This document shows positions 32,701 to 42,663 of a stretch of DNA of 64,000 bases, piece after piece. The position numbers and the translations under genes were made by a program. Within the stretch, counting starts at the first letter, position 1. Each line of letters begins with the position of its first letter. Source of the DNA: Dacryopinax spathularia. Lineage: Eukaryota; Basidiomycota; Dacrymycetes; Dacrymycetales; Dacrymycetaceae. Location: contig JBBPFI010000002.1 of NCBI GenBank assembly GCA_037974965.1, forward strand, positions 2,294,001 to 2,358,000, given 5' to 3'. The notes under the pieces are model-generated. The model worked only from the letters and a program-made list of their open reading frames with translations, was not told where the DNA came from and searched no databases.

Positions 32701-35700
32701 CTAAACCGCGGCCAGTTCGCCTGAAGCTTTCGACCTTTGCCATAATGGACTTGGTCCCATTATGTTGCCGCAACAACACGACGTCGGTATCGGTGAGAAA
32801 CCACGTGGCGCGAACATTGTCCGTGTTGATACCGACGTCAAGGTCAAGCCAGTCATCGGTGTTGGATCTGGAGCCGATGTCGCAAAGAACGACATCTTGT
32901 ACAGGCTCTTCCTTTGATTTCACGATACCGGCCCAGCACTCGTACATGATGAGGGGTTCAAAGGTTCGTCGATAATCATCATACGACTCGAATGTCCAGG
33001 GAACCGGCGATAGCTTTGGTCGTTTATCAGGAGGATACGGAGGAATTTCTGTCGGTTCTTCATAATTCCAAAGCAGGACTTGCCGCGTGAAAGACCCGAG
33101 ATCGGGTTTGAGGCGCCTCTGACGCCGTGCTTGCTCCTCGCGCTGTCTCACCCTTTCCAGAACAGGGTTATATGCCGTATTGGGGACGCTGTCTAATACT
33201 TGCACTTGGCGACGTTCCGGTTTTGGGGGTGGTTTCGAAGCGAGGGGCCGGAAGGGTTTGATGTTGGTGCTTTGCATCCTCGACAGATCGGCCATACCGT
33301 GTTCGTTGTCCGAAGAAGCCTCTTCGGCACTGGATTCAGACTCTCCCGTGACTTTGACTTGACGTCCGCCCTCATTTTTTGGCTCGTGCCTCTTAGGTTG
33401 CAGCGTCGTTACGATGCCTTGACGGTCTCTTCTGAAATCCTGGCGTAGTTGACCCATAAGCCCCGAAGGCTTTAGCGGAGCAGCGTGACCAGTCGCTTTC
33501 TTCGGAACGGAGCGTTCTCGAATGGATGCGGCACTTACGAACGGAGCTCGAATGAGGTCTGCTCGCGTGTCAACTCAAGTCCAAATCTCCGCATAAAATA
33601 CATACCACTTTGCACAGCGCCGCTCTTGAACCCATGTACTTTGGGAGGCTGAATCTGCTTAAAGATATCCATCTGCTTCCTGGCGCCAACTTCTTTGCTG
33701 GACGTTACAGTGGGCGTGGGTGGCCCAGGCTCCGAGACCTTCGGTCGTGCGTCCTTGACCACGGCGACCTCTTCCTCCTCATCCTCGTCTGCAATCTCTA
33801 TGACGGTGAACGGGCCAATGGCATCACCGAGGCTGGAGAGCTGATCTCGCGTAAGTCGTCCCTGGCTTTTCTGACCGGTGGTGTACCGCTCTATCGTGTC
33901 GATGGCTTCTCGCGGCGGGTCCACACGTGTGCGCCTATACATCTTCAATAGTTCGCATATAAGCTCAGTGGACTGATGCAGGGTCTCGGCATCGGTAAGT
34001 CTCAACCATCCAACAAGGTTGATCAGGACTTCGTGCAGATGTTTCGCGCTCTTCTTCCCGACATTCGACAGAGTGATCTTCACGGGGGACGGGCCATCGA
34101 CGTCTTGCTTGGATGATCCTTGCATTGCAGACTCGAACACCTGCAAGTTCTTCACTAGGTCGCGAACAAAAATGAGAGCATCCCGCATCCAGTCCGTCAT
34201 AATATTTGTCGCGTAGAATCGGGACCAACTAGGGGTGTACTTGAATATGGCGGCGCTTGCTCGACACATGCCATGCCAAAGACTATAAATACGTCTCGGC
34301 ATTTTCTTGTTGTTCACGACACTGTCTTGCCGCAATACACCAGACATGGGATCACAGAGCGCCTCCACAACGTCCGCCAGGCAGCGTACCATCCAGCGCG
34401 CCATACTGCAGACTTCTGGAAAGACGGGCGCACAAAGGTTGAAGGTCTGTATATAAGACGTTATGCCGTCCATCGTGGCCTCCGGCGAGTTCGTAAGTAG
34501 GAACCTGAAGACCTCAATCCGCTCGGGAGCGAATGAAGCGGTCGTGACAATGTCTTGAGCAGCGATTGAGATGTCTTCGAGTGGGCACAAGATCAACCGC
34601 AGGATATCCTGATCAAACTCCGATGAGGTCAACAGGTCCAAAATAGCATCTGAGGTCGATGCCTCGGCGAATGCGGATAGTATGTTCCCGAAATCCTTTC
34701 GCACCGCCCCGAGTCCCGCATTGATTCGCTCAACCGCATTTCGATATGTCTTCTTGAGTACAGCATCGTCCAATAATTCTCGTTCGTGAAATGCATGCTC
34801 GGGATCTAAGCCGAGATGCAGAGACGGGGCGACGGAGTGAATCAGGAACGCAATGCTTTGAGGGTCGCTCAAGGGGAGAGCCTTGCGCACTGCCTCCCAC
34901 AATGCGGGATAAAGAACAATATGCCGTACTTCGTTCAGCTCTTGTACAACCGCCGTTAGGTCCACTTCCGCCGTAGCTTTACGATCTTTCTTGAGCACGC
35001 GTTCCCGGATTCCACACATCCGTACGGTGGCTTGGTCCAGCGTGAGCACGTCTGTGTCGAAAACGTCCTTCAACAACGACACAGCTTGGGTCCTCGCTCG
35101 GCTCCAGACAGAATCTTGATATTGCCGAGAAAAGGCCACAGAAGCAATATTGTCGCCTTGGATGGCAAAGACCTGAGAGATGGCTTCCTTTCGCTTCGCC
35201 CGATTCCGTTTTTCAATTTGCTGGGACGGCGATTCATCGTTCGGACCAAGATCCTCGCCGTCCGTCCCGGTGTCCTTTCCGTTTCCATTTTGGGCTGCGT
35301 TATGGACAAATGCCATGGTCTGCTCGAATTGTTAGCCTATTACCAGACCCGAAACCGAAGATGGCCTCACTGAAAGAACAACTTGCATAACAAGGGCACG
35401 ACAAGGAGGCTGGAAGCGAGGGTGTTGGAGCTCCTCACCCATAAAGTTGATCACCTTCGCTAGGACAGAATCGAAGACAGGCAAATCCCATATACTTTGC
35501 AGTAGTATTCGGAAGCACGTCAAGAACCAGGGATTCTCAATGTGTGCCTCCGCTTCGAGCAGTCGGCTGAATGCGGGATTATCCTTGACGGAATCGTAGA
35601 CGACGTCGGCAAAATCAGGTGTCTCCGAAATCCAGAAATCCGATTGAACCTCCTTAAGGACGTAGACGAAACATTGTAGTACAGAGGGAAAATCTGAGAT

Positions 35701-36799
35701 TTTGTCAGATGCGGAAAAGCGCTGATGGAGAGCGACTCACGAGAATCGTTATCATGCAAGTGCCTCGTGAGCAGGTGTAGCCATTCGTGCTTCCGTATTC
35801 GCATCAAGGCTCGCAATCCATCGATGGAGAACTTCCGCAGTAACGAATACAGGCTTCTCCATAGCTCTGTCGGCGACGAAGCGAAGAACCCGGAAGAGGC
35901 CTCGCGCCAGCCATTATCCACATTGCCTTCCAGGCACTGTGCGATAACCTGCAGAGCAGATGCACAAGGACCATCCACATCCGCGACAGAAATGATGGAC
36001 TTGGACATCTGTTTTTGAGCCCAGCTCCTCAAGCTCTCCTCCTCGTGAAAGTACAGAAGCAAGAGTCCAGGTAGCGGTGGCTCAGAGGGAAACTCGGTGA
36101 TCACGCTTCTGGGTGGAAATTTCCGCAGCAGCGTTGCGATTGACAGTTCTTCACTAGGATCGCCATTCGCGTCCCTCGGCGTCTTGAGCAGATTGATATT
36201 CACCAGTGAATGATACAGAAGATTTGGGGAGACGGTCTGGATTTGGCGCGGGTCCGCAGGCATGGTAGGGCGAAACCCTGATGCGGAGTACTCGGACAAA
36301 ATCTGCCCACGCTCCCAGGTGTCAATGGTGGACATAAAGCCTTCTAGCTTGCTGGCTGGATATGCAGATAGGTATCTGATTACACACTCCTTCAGATGTC
36401 TGGCATGAACAAGTAAGGGGGGGCGTACGTTAAGCGGGCTGTCTGCTTTGCTACCTCATGTCCTCTAGAACAGTCATAGCAGGACCGAATCGCTTGCCAC
36501 ACCCTGTCGAGCCATCCAGCGGTGTTTGACGCCTCGTACGCGTGGAACCGTAGCAAGAAAGTCGCGATCTCGCGAACCAGCGCTGGTGCCCGGCCACAAA
36601 AGAGATGCAACCGTTTCTCCGCTGAGGTTTCCTCCTCGTCCAGATGGACGATGTATTGCAGCGCACGATCCATTGCAGGCTCGATGACTCTCCCGATGAC
36701 CTCCTTGTCTAAGGTTGGGTGTTCCCTGATATCCGCTAGGAGCTCTGCGAGCTCTCGCTCCTCCTTCGTCGTGGCATGACTCCTCTCATCCTCCGCCAT
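29796..36799 (-). CDS. SEN1: SEN1 superfamily 1B RNA/DNA helicase
   Basis: Large nuclear helicase that unwinds R-loops and ends transcription of non-coding RNAs with the Nrd1/Nab3-type machinery. Minus strand, several exons, about 7 kb. The start at 36799 (MAEDERSHATTKEERELAEL) opens the long helical SEN1 N-terminal domain, spanning roughly 36800-33600. A disordered linker leads to the helicase: GFALIQG spliced to PPGTGKTKTICGL (Walker A), LLICAPSNAAIDEV (Ia), a coiled-coil 'stalk' at about 31990-31720, TVIIDEAAQSVE (II), DPEQLPPTV (III), QYRMHPEIS (IV), DFNTVDGFQGQEKDIIILS (V) and NVAITRARSSLFIFGN (VI). A basic Arg/Ser/Pro tail follows. The final small exon (29888-29796), joined at MFIPRK, adds RPNNPNSN and a short helix. 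An MCB-like ACGCGT lies at 36801-36806, next to the ATG. It is divergent from translin. Confidence 0.93.
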
Positions 36800-36800
36800 G

Positions 36801-36806
36801 ACGCGT
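36801..36806. promoter_or_regulatory. ACGCGT (MCB-like) next to the SEN1 start
   Basis: A consensus MluI cell-cycle box two bases upstream of the SEN1 ATG. Six bases alone occur by chance in GC-rich DNA, so this is only a candidate. Confidence 0.25.
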
Positions 36807-37024
36807 CGGGAGCTCGGCGCAACGCCGGCCAGGAGGAGGAACTGGGGTGATTGAGAGTCTTGCCAGTTCGCACGCGAAAGGCTTTCGGAAGGGTGGTATG
36901 CAGGGTAAAGATGGTCGAACGATGTCGATGTTGGTGCGTTAATGTACGGCGTTGGCCTTCATGCCTAGGACAGGCGCGCTTGCTGGCCTTCCAAAAGCCT
37001 CCGCAAGAAGCGCGCGTGCCGGTG

Positions 37025-37035
37025 GTCTACTAGAT
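37025..37035. repeat. Left 11-bp direct repeat (probable target-site duplication)
   Basis: GTCTACTAGAT here is repeated exactly at 37710-37720, directly outside the inverted-repeat element. An 11-base flanking repeat is what an insertion would leave; 9-11 bases fits Mutator-like elements. Confidence 0.7.
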
Positions 37036-37709
37036 CTCTGCCACGGCTCCCCCCCCCGGGTCCACTTTCGGTTCCGAGAAGGTCCGCGTCGAGGAGCACA
37101 GCCGCTAACAAGGGTCCAGAGCCCGCTGTCTTTACACTGTTAAATTAATCTCAATTTCATTACTAGCTACTACTGTAATATTCAGTATCCTTGCTTTAGG
37201 GTAGTTAGCTTCAAATGCAATTTACCGTGGTTTAAAAGGTTAAGAATTGATTGAAACAGGGAAGTTTGCAAGTGGCTGTGTAAGTAGGACCCTGTGCTGT
37301 CATCAATAATGAGTCAGCACAAGTGCGCCCGGTCATCTGTGTTTAAGTCTCACACAACTAATGACCCAGTAAACACACTTACCTAGGTTAGGGTTAGGGG
37401 CGAGCGGAGCGAGCGGTAGGGGATAGGGTTAGGGTTGGGTCGAAGGGGTTAGGGTTAGTTTATAATATTATTCTCTAAAGTAATTAGCGTCCATTAGATT
37501 GGTAGAGTATATATCTTTATCCAACCCGGCTAAACCAACTTAAATGACTGCTAAAAAACAAATAATCCCCGGTAAGTTGAATTTTAAATGCTGGAAACAA
37601 TGACATTTAACGCCTTAATTTAACTCATAAAATGGTTTTGAGCATAATAAGTGTCGGAAGGGCTCTCGGAGCCGAAAGTGGACCCGGGGGGGGGAGCCGT
37701 GGCGAAGTT
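37036..37709. mobile_element. Non-autonomous TIR element (MITE-like) with internal telomere-like repeats
   Basis: A 674-base element between SEN1 and translin. Near-terminal inverted repeats at 37040-37079 and 37664-37703 match at 39 of 40 positions, each with a run of nine C (or G) and the core GGGTCCACTTTCGG. An 11-base direct repeat flanks it. The interior is markedly AT-rich against GC-rich surroundings and has no long frame, so it carries no transposase. At 37386-37458 it has three short blocks of TTAGGG-type units interrupted by a GAGCG-rich spacer. The long target-site duplication points to a Mutator-like family, but terminal bases just outside the inverted repeats (4 and 6 bases) do not match, so the class is uncertain. 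The near-identical repeats suggest a recent insertion. Confidence 0.7.
37386..37458 (+). repeat. Interstitial telomere-like TTAGGG blocks
   Basis: GGTTAGGGTTAGGGG at 37386-37400, ATAGGGTTAGGGTTGGG near 37423-37439 and GGGGTTAGGGTTAG at 37445-37458 give about six telomere-type units. TTAGGG is the telomere repeat of many basidiomycetes. The units lie inside the inverted-repeat element, not at a chromosome end. Confidence 0.85.
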
Positions 37710-37720
37710 GTCTACTAGAT
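37710..37720. repeat. Right 11-bp direct repeat (probable target-site duplication)
   Basis: Exact copy of the repeat at 37025-37035. The last two bases, with the next G, form an ATG at 37719 that is in frame with translin. Confidence 0.7.
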
Positions 37721-37799
37721 GCTAGTAACTAACGATCGACCGGCTTTCGCCCGCCTACTCCTTCCCGACTTGACACTCTACTGCTCAGAAGAAGACAAG

Positions 37800-38890
37800 A
37801 TGGACGAACAAGAGCTGAAGGAGATAAGCGCCCAGCTCGAGGAGGAGGCAGACTTGCGTGAGGTAAATCAGGGACGATTAGCGCTTGCCTGTAATAGAAA
37901 TCTCATGACTCAATCGGTAGAAAATCAAGGATGAGGTGACTCATGTCATCGGGACATGGCTTTCCTCATTAAACCAGAATTAGGTATCCAAACTGGAGCA
38001 GAAAACGCGCACTATGCAGGGCACGATGAATAAGATCCATGCTACTCCGACTGCTCAACGTGAGGTCGTATATGCGCTTGCATCAGAGTCGTCTGATATC
38101 CTGAGAAGTGCCAAAACTAATCAATACCGTCAAGCCCGTCGTTGAGAGCTGCAAGGAAGACTCTAAGGCTATATCGACACTCGTTCAACCGGGTACATAC
38201 TGGAAGTTAGTATGCTTGCTGTGGCTTGTTCGAGATCGTTGATAATCAGCCGCCAGATGGAAACAGATCTGGTCCTCACCAGTGCAAGGCATTGTTTTCG
38301 TCCTGTCTCTGTGCCGGTATCTGGAGGACGGCACCCTAATCACGCTCGCTGAAGCAAACAGCGCGATCGGCGGTAAGTACCTTCCGTTCTGTTGACCAAT
38401 GGATCGCTGATCGGAGACTGCAGTAGAGGAGGCCTGGGCGGATCGATTTTCGATCGCGACTGAAGATTACTTGCATGGCGTTATCTCCATGGTGAATGAA
38501 CTGGTAAACCTTCTCGTTATCGTCTCTGTTTACTCACAAATCACTGATACCGCTGTAGTCCCGTCTTGCGGTTAACTCGGTAACTCTGGGCGACTTCGAG
38601 GCACCGTTCCGCATATCAACATTTGTGAAGGACCTATTTGCGGGGTTCTCACTGGTAATCATGCGCTGTACTCACTCGAAACCCCACTCACAGGTCTCCA
38701 GTTGAATCTGAAGAATGACAGTCTGAGAAGACGCTTTGATTCGTATGCTGCACTCTCCTCACGGAAACATGTTGGTTGATTTATGAACAGGCTGAAGTAT
38801 GACGTGAAGCGGATCGAAGAAGTTGTGTATGATGTTTCGCTGCGAAAGCTCAATACTCCGACTGCAAGCGGTGCAGAGCCAGCAGACTGA
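37800..38890 (+). CDS. Translin
   Basis: Translin is an octameric single-strand nucleic-acid-binding protein and, with TRAX, forms the C3PO RNase complex. The gene has about seven short exons. The first exon encodes MDEQELKEISAQLEEEADLR; later exons give KLEQKTRTMQGTMNKIHATP, VVESCKEDSKAISTLVQPG, QWKQIWSSPVQGIVFVL-like sequence, then EEAWADRFSIATEDYLHGVI, NELSRLAVNSVTLGDFEAP, FRISTFVKDLFAGFSLLNLK and RFDSLKYDVKRIEEVVYDVS, which is the full translin order. Stop at 38890. I choose the ATG at 37800; an in-frame ATG at 37719 lies partly in the target-site duplication and would add 27 unrelated residues. TRAX is not in the window. The gene is divergent from SEN1 with an inserted element in the shared promoter. 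Confidence 0.9.
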
Positions 38891-39028
38891 AAGAGAAGGA
38901 GAACGACGGGATAAACATGATACGTTTACACTGCCCCCTGGGGCAAAGGCACCAGGCACATTACAGAGCATCCTATTGTACAACAATCTTGACCCGCTGG
39001 TATCCCATACATCCTTCTCGTCCATGCT

Positions 39029-40359
39029 TCACGAAGCGCCCGGATATGGGATAACCATATTGACGCTCACATCGCGTATCATGTCGTTGTCGCCCTCAAA
39101 TTTGAGTTTGTACACCGACTGGAGCACGTCAACCTAAAGCTTCACCGATGATGCTAAATACTCACCTTCTCGGTTATAGGCGGCTTCGGCGGCTGATGCA
39201 CCACGGCGCGGTAGAAGGCAGATGTATCAGGGAAATGGCCTAAGACAGTAGTTCCGGCGGGGAACGGCCCATACGCGCTGAAATGCGCAGGGCTTGATGC
39301 TGGTGCAGTAGGATCCGGTAAGGGAATCAGTGATCGGGCGGTGGTCGTCCATGTCCTGCCAGTCCATCAGAGTCAACTCTTGTGAAGATGGTATCCGGCC
39401 GTGCTTACCCTGGATGCTTCGGATCTTCTGGTTCCGCATCTTGGACGGTATATCTGTAGCGAAACAAGGTCAACCTCCCAGGGACAGCAAAATAACGATG
39501 ATGCCGTACATGGATGGATTCTTTCTGCCGCGCTTCGTAACTACAGCGATAATCCATTCGCCGTCCTCGTCTTCCGGCTCTGGTTCCGGTGTCTCGGTAG
39601 TTCGCCGTCGATGTGTCTCCTCTTTGATGGGCTTCTCGGCACCTTCGTCCTTTTTCGATTGCCTATATGCCACACGACGTCCAGGAGCAAGAGGGAATTG
39701 CATGGCAATATTATCCTTTCGAGCCTTGAGCTTCACTTGGGAACCGTTTGCAGACGACCGGGCGGGTCCACTCTGCACGGGCGGTGTGCCACGGCTGGAG
39801 ACTGAAGGCGACAGTCTCTGTCGCTTACGACGATTCTCTGCGAATATTTAGGAGCTTATCCCGTGACACAAAGTGTAGCATACCATGAGCATCCTGCGGA
39901 GCAGATCGAAGTGCCTTGAGAACAGAGAGATCTTCCAATACTTGGCTGATGAGACTGAGCCAGAAGAGAAATTATCGTATCACAATTGTCCAGGACCACG
40001 TGAACGCCAAGTACTTACGCCTCTTCTGCCTCAGCGGCAGCTTTGATCTTATTTAGAGCACCTCTGAGCTTCATATTCGCCTGTTCCGAGCGTTCCGGTG
40101 CTGCGCGGAGGAAGGAGTTCTCTGAGGTGATTTTGGCACACCATTTGTTGAAGTTGTGAATGGCATTGTGCGATTCCGTATCAGCCTGTACTTTTGCAAG
40201 TTCCTGGAGTGTCGGAACGATGCGAAGCCAGAGCAGCGACGACTCCGCGCCTGAGCATCACAGCGTGAGACACTGGCGTGACTTCCTAAAAAGGAAATAA
40301 TTTGAAATGAGCTGCGTACCATCACTTTGCGGGCGTTTCGTGCCTCTCCGGGCCGACAT
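39029..40359 (-). CDS. SGF29: SAGA complex subunit SGF29 (tandem Tudor)
   Basis: SGF29 belongs to the histone-acetyltransferase module of SAGA and reads H3K4me2/3 through a C-terminal double Tudor domain. Minus strand, several exons. Start at 40359 gives MSARRGTKRPQSDG, then a helical N-terminal region (LLWLRIVPTLQELAKVQAD, LRGALNKIKAAAEAEEA) for complex binding. A linker rich in Lys/Pro precedes the SGF29 C-domain: GEWIIAVVTK (first Tudor), YTVQDAEPEDPKHPG, IPLPDPTAPASSP, FPAGTTVLGHFPDTSAFYRA (second Tudor), then VYKLKFEGDNDM and a final VIPYPGAS. The aromatic-cage segment FYRAVV and the acidic FEGDND are where family members hold methyl-lysine and the H3 N-terminus. It is convergent with translin, with 138 bases between the stops. 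Confidence 0.88.
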
Positions 40360-40885
40360 TGCCAAGTAGAATTACAGACAACAGCTGCCGAGCATGTGCA
40401 GACACGATCAAAGGGATCCGATGGATGGATGGACCAAACTCCAAAGCGCGGATGCGTTGGAGGTTGAAGAAAAGAAGGAAGGTAAGCAACGTGCCCCCTT
40501 GGGAGATGTGACGACCGACCAAAGCTTATTTAATCAGCTAGGGGTTCTGCACGTGATTCAACGGGATCAATTTACCCCGATCACGTAAATCGGAACTTCA
40601 TTGTGGCTCTGTTCTCTCGTGTAATAAGGACCCCAAATCACACGACACGATATTGCTGACCTTGACATTGCCCTGATAGCATCACAAATACCAATGGTGA
40701 ACATCAGAATACGGAGTAAATATCTGCTAAGGACGGGGGGAAACGCATATTAGTATCCTACAAAGACGCAGGCCTGCTTCCTGTAGGGAAGTTCGGCAGT
40801 CTGCCCGACAAGAACGGACAAGAAGTGCTTCAAAGCTCGCCAGGGTCGAGAAAGAAGTTGCTTGAGTGCAAATTGAACAAGTTTC
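40360..40885. other. Intergenic region upstream of SGF29
   Basis: This 526-base stretch holds the SGF29 promoter and the 3' end of the next minus-strand gene. CACGTG occurs at 40550-40555, and an imperfect inverted repeat CACGTGATTC ... GATCACGT spans about 40550-40587. No gene is visible. Confidence 0.45.
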
Positions 40886-42324
40886 TCACATACGGACAAA
40901 TCGATTGCTTCGGGTTCTGGGAGGTGACCGATTGGCGCGCGACCTTCTTGGCATGTCATCGAAGTCGATAAAGTCTCCAATATCACTGTCCAGTTCTGTT
41001 TCTTCTTCCCAGCTCGAGGACGTAGGAGAAGGTGGGGCAACTTGCTTGGTCATCTTTGCTTTCTTGGGTGACAAGGGTGCCGACAGCCGTTTTCTCGTTA
41101 TGCGCGAGGAAAGCGGTTCGCTGTCGTTTTCATCTCCAGATGATTCCACCACGGCTCTTCTCTTGGTGTGACTTGACTTAGGGTGAGCGATACTCGCACT
41201 TGGACATATGATCTGTAGAACATACCTCTTGGGAGCGCCGTGCTTGCTCGTCGAAGCGAGGGGGTCGCTGACTCTGCTCTCGGGGGTGGCGAGTGGCGTC
41301 GGCAGATGGACCGCAGTCGATGCCGTTCGCTTCCTTCTCGGGGTCGCAGGTGGGGCAACAGCCGTAGGTTTGTCGAGTTCTGAGTCATCATCGCTACTGA
41401 GAATGACCCGCTTGCGCTTCCTCGGGTTTTGAGGAGCGTCGTCCACGGATGCTCCCGCAGAACCATCGTCTTCCTCGTCAGCAGTTTGTTCTGGTGTGTC
41501 TCGAATGATCTGCCGGCGCTCCGGATAGCATGCCGAAATCTCCGACGGTATGTCCGAAAGTTCCTCGTCCAATTCGTCACTGTCCGGCACAACGAAATCG
41601 TCGTATTCGTACTCCTCTTCGTCTCCAGCTTCAGCCTCGTATTCGTCCCAAAACTTTCGGGTTAACTCCCCGATGTCGCGATTGGCCATATAATGTCTGA
41701 TCTCTCTGCTTTCGGGGAGAATATTCGACCGTTCATGGACAAGCGGTGTATTGGAAACCGGGATAGGAGGTTTGGGCTGGAGCGGAAGCGTGATTATCGT
41801 CACCAGTGGAGTTTCGTCTTCCTGTGTCCGCAGGCTTGCAAGCCAAGCCCTTCCTGCCGCGCAGCCCTCCGGAAACTAGAACATGGTTGTGAGAAGAGGC
41901 TAGAGGCGATAGCGCATGGAACTCTACCCTGTCATCGAGAAAGAAAGAGTGCCCATAAGCGAACCATTCCACATAGCCAATGTCACAATTTTCAATTCTG
42001 CGGCCCGAATTGCGGCCTTTCCATTCAATGGTGCATTTCCCCGGATTATCATTTAGATATTCAAGGTAGGTTGTTGCCGCGTTTTGGAATTCAGGCCATT
42101 TCTGTAGAAACTTTGTATAAGCTAAGCGATGAGAATACGGCGGTAGATCTCACAGATTTGTAGAAGCCTTTATGCAGACACCACAGTAACCAGTCCTTGC
42201 CACACCACCGTAGCTCCTGTCCACGGTACTTGTCGCCAAAGGGGATAACATACGAGCCAGCCTTGTCGTATCCTTCTGCATCCACTGCCACAGCTTCTCG
42301 GTGCGACTCAACAAGTGCGACCAT
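40886..42324 (-). CDS. Unrecognised protein: two short FGxxYxGxxL...W repeats and a disordered acidic/basic tail
   Basis: I do not recognise a named family. The start at 42324 gives MVALVESHREAVAVDAEGYD. Two degenerate copies of one motif follow: YVIPFGDKYRGQELRWCGKD-WLLWCL and, after a helix ending TTYLEYLNDNPGK, CTIEWKGRNSGRRIENCDIG-YVEWF. Both read I-x-(F/W)-x-G/K ... G-x-x-(L/I)-x-x-C-x3-(W/Y)-(L/V)-x-W, which recalls the bacterial DUF3820 pattern FGKYKGxxLxxxPxxYLxW. Two phase-0 introns join these to a long exon (41803-40886) with an acidic stretch (DEYEAEAGDEEEYEYDDF), three basic nuclear-signal-like clusters (PRKRKR, PRRKRT, TKRRAV) and a conserved-looking acidic end DSDIGDFIDFDDM. Composition suggests a nuclear protein. 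The neighbour SGF29 is in the same orientation but a link is speculative. Confidence 0.65.
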
Positions 42325-42663
42325 AGTTCACATTACTCGTAGTGTTATCTTGTGGATTTGAAGATTATGGTCGCCGCCGACAATAACGGTCAGGCCTGCC
42401 ACCTCCGTGCCCGGTGACTGTGCATGAATGCGATGAAGGAGGGGTTGTCTCAATGGCTAACAGCCACATTTCAGTTGGACCCTGGACTTTGCTTGGCAGA
42501 CTGGGCAGCTTCTTTCGCTTCCGGACGATGACGTCGGAGATGCGCGTCGAGAAGCCGCCAACCCAAACTACTTACAACAGATCCAGCCGTCCAAAAGCAA
42601 CTTCCTTCGTTCTCTTGTCCTCATCAATCGGCTTTGCAATCCTGAGCAAGCGAAGCGTCGCCG
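42325..42663. promoter_or_regulatory. Divergent promoter of the two-repeat protein and NCA2
   Basis: This 339-base gap between two divergent start codons should hold both promoters. I see no defined element in it. Confidence 0.45.

Noticed and set aside
37386-37458. Real chromosome end or assembly join at the TTAGGG units
   Set aside because: Only about six interrupted units are present, they lie inside a bounded inverted-repeat element, and normal genes continue on both sides.
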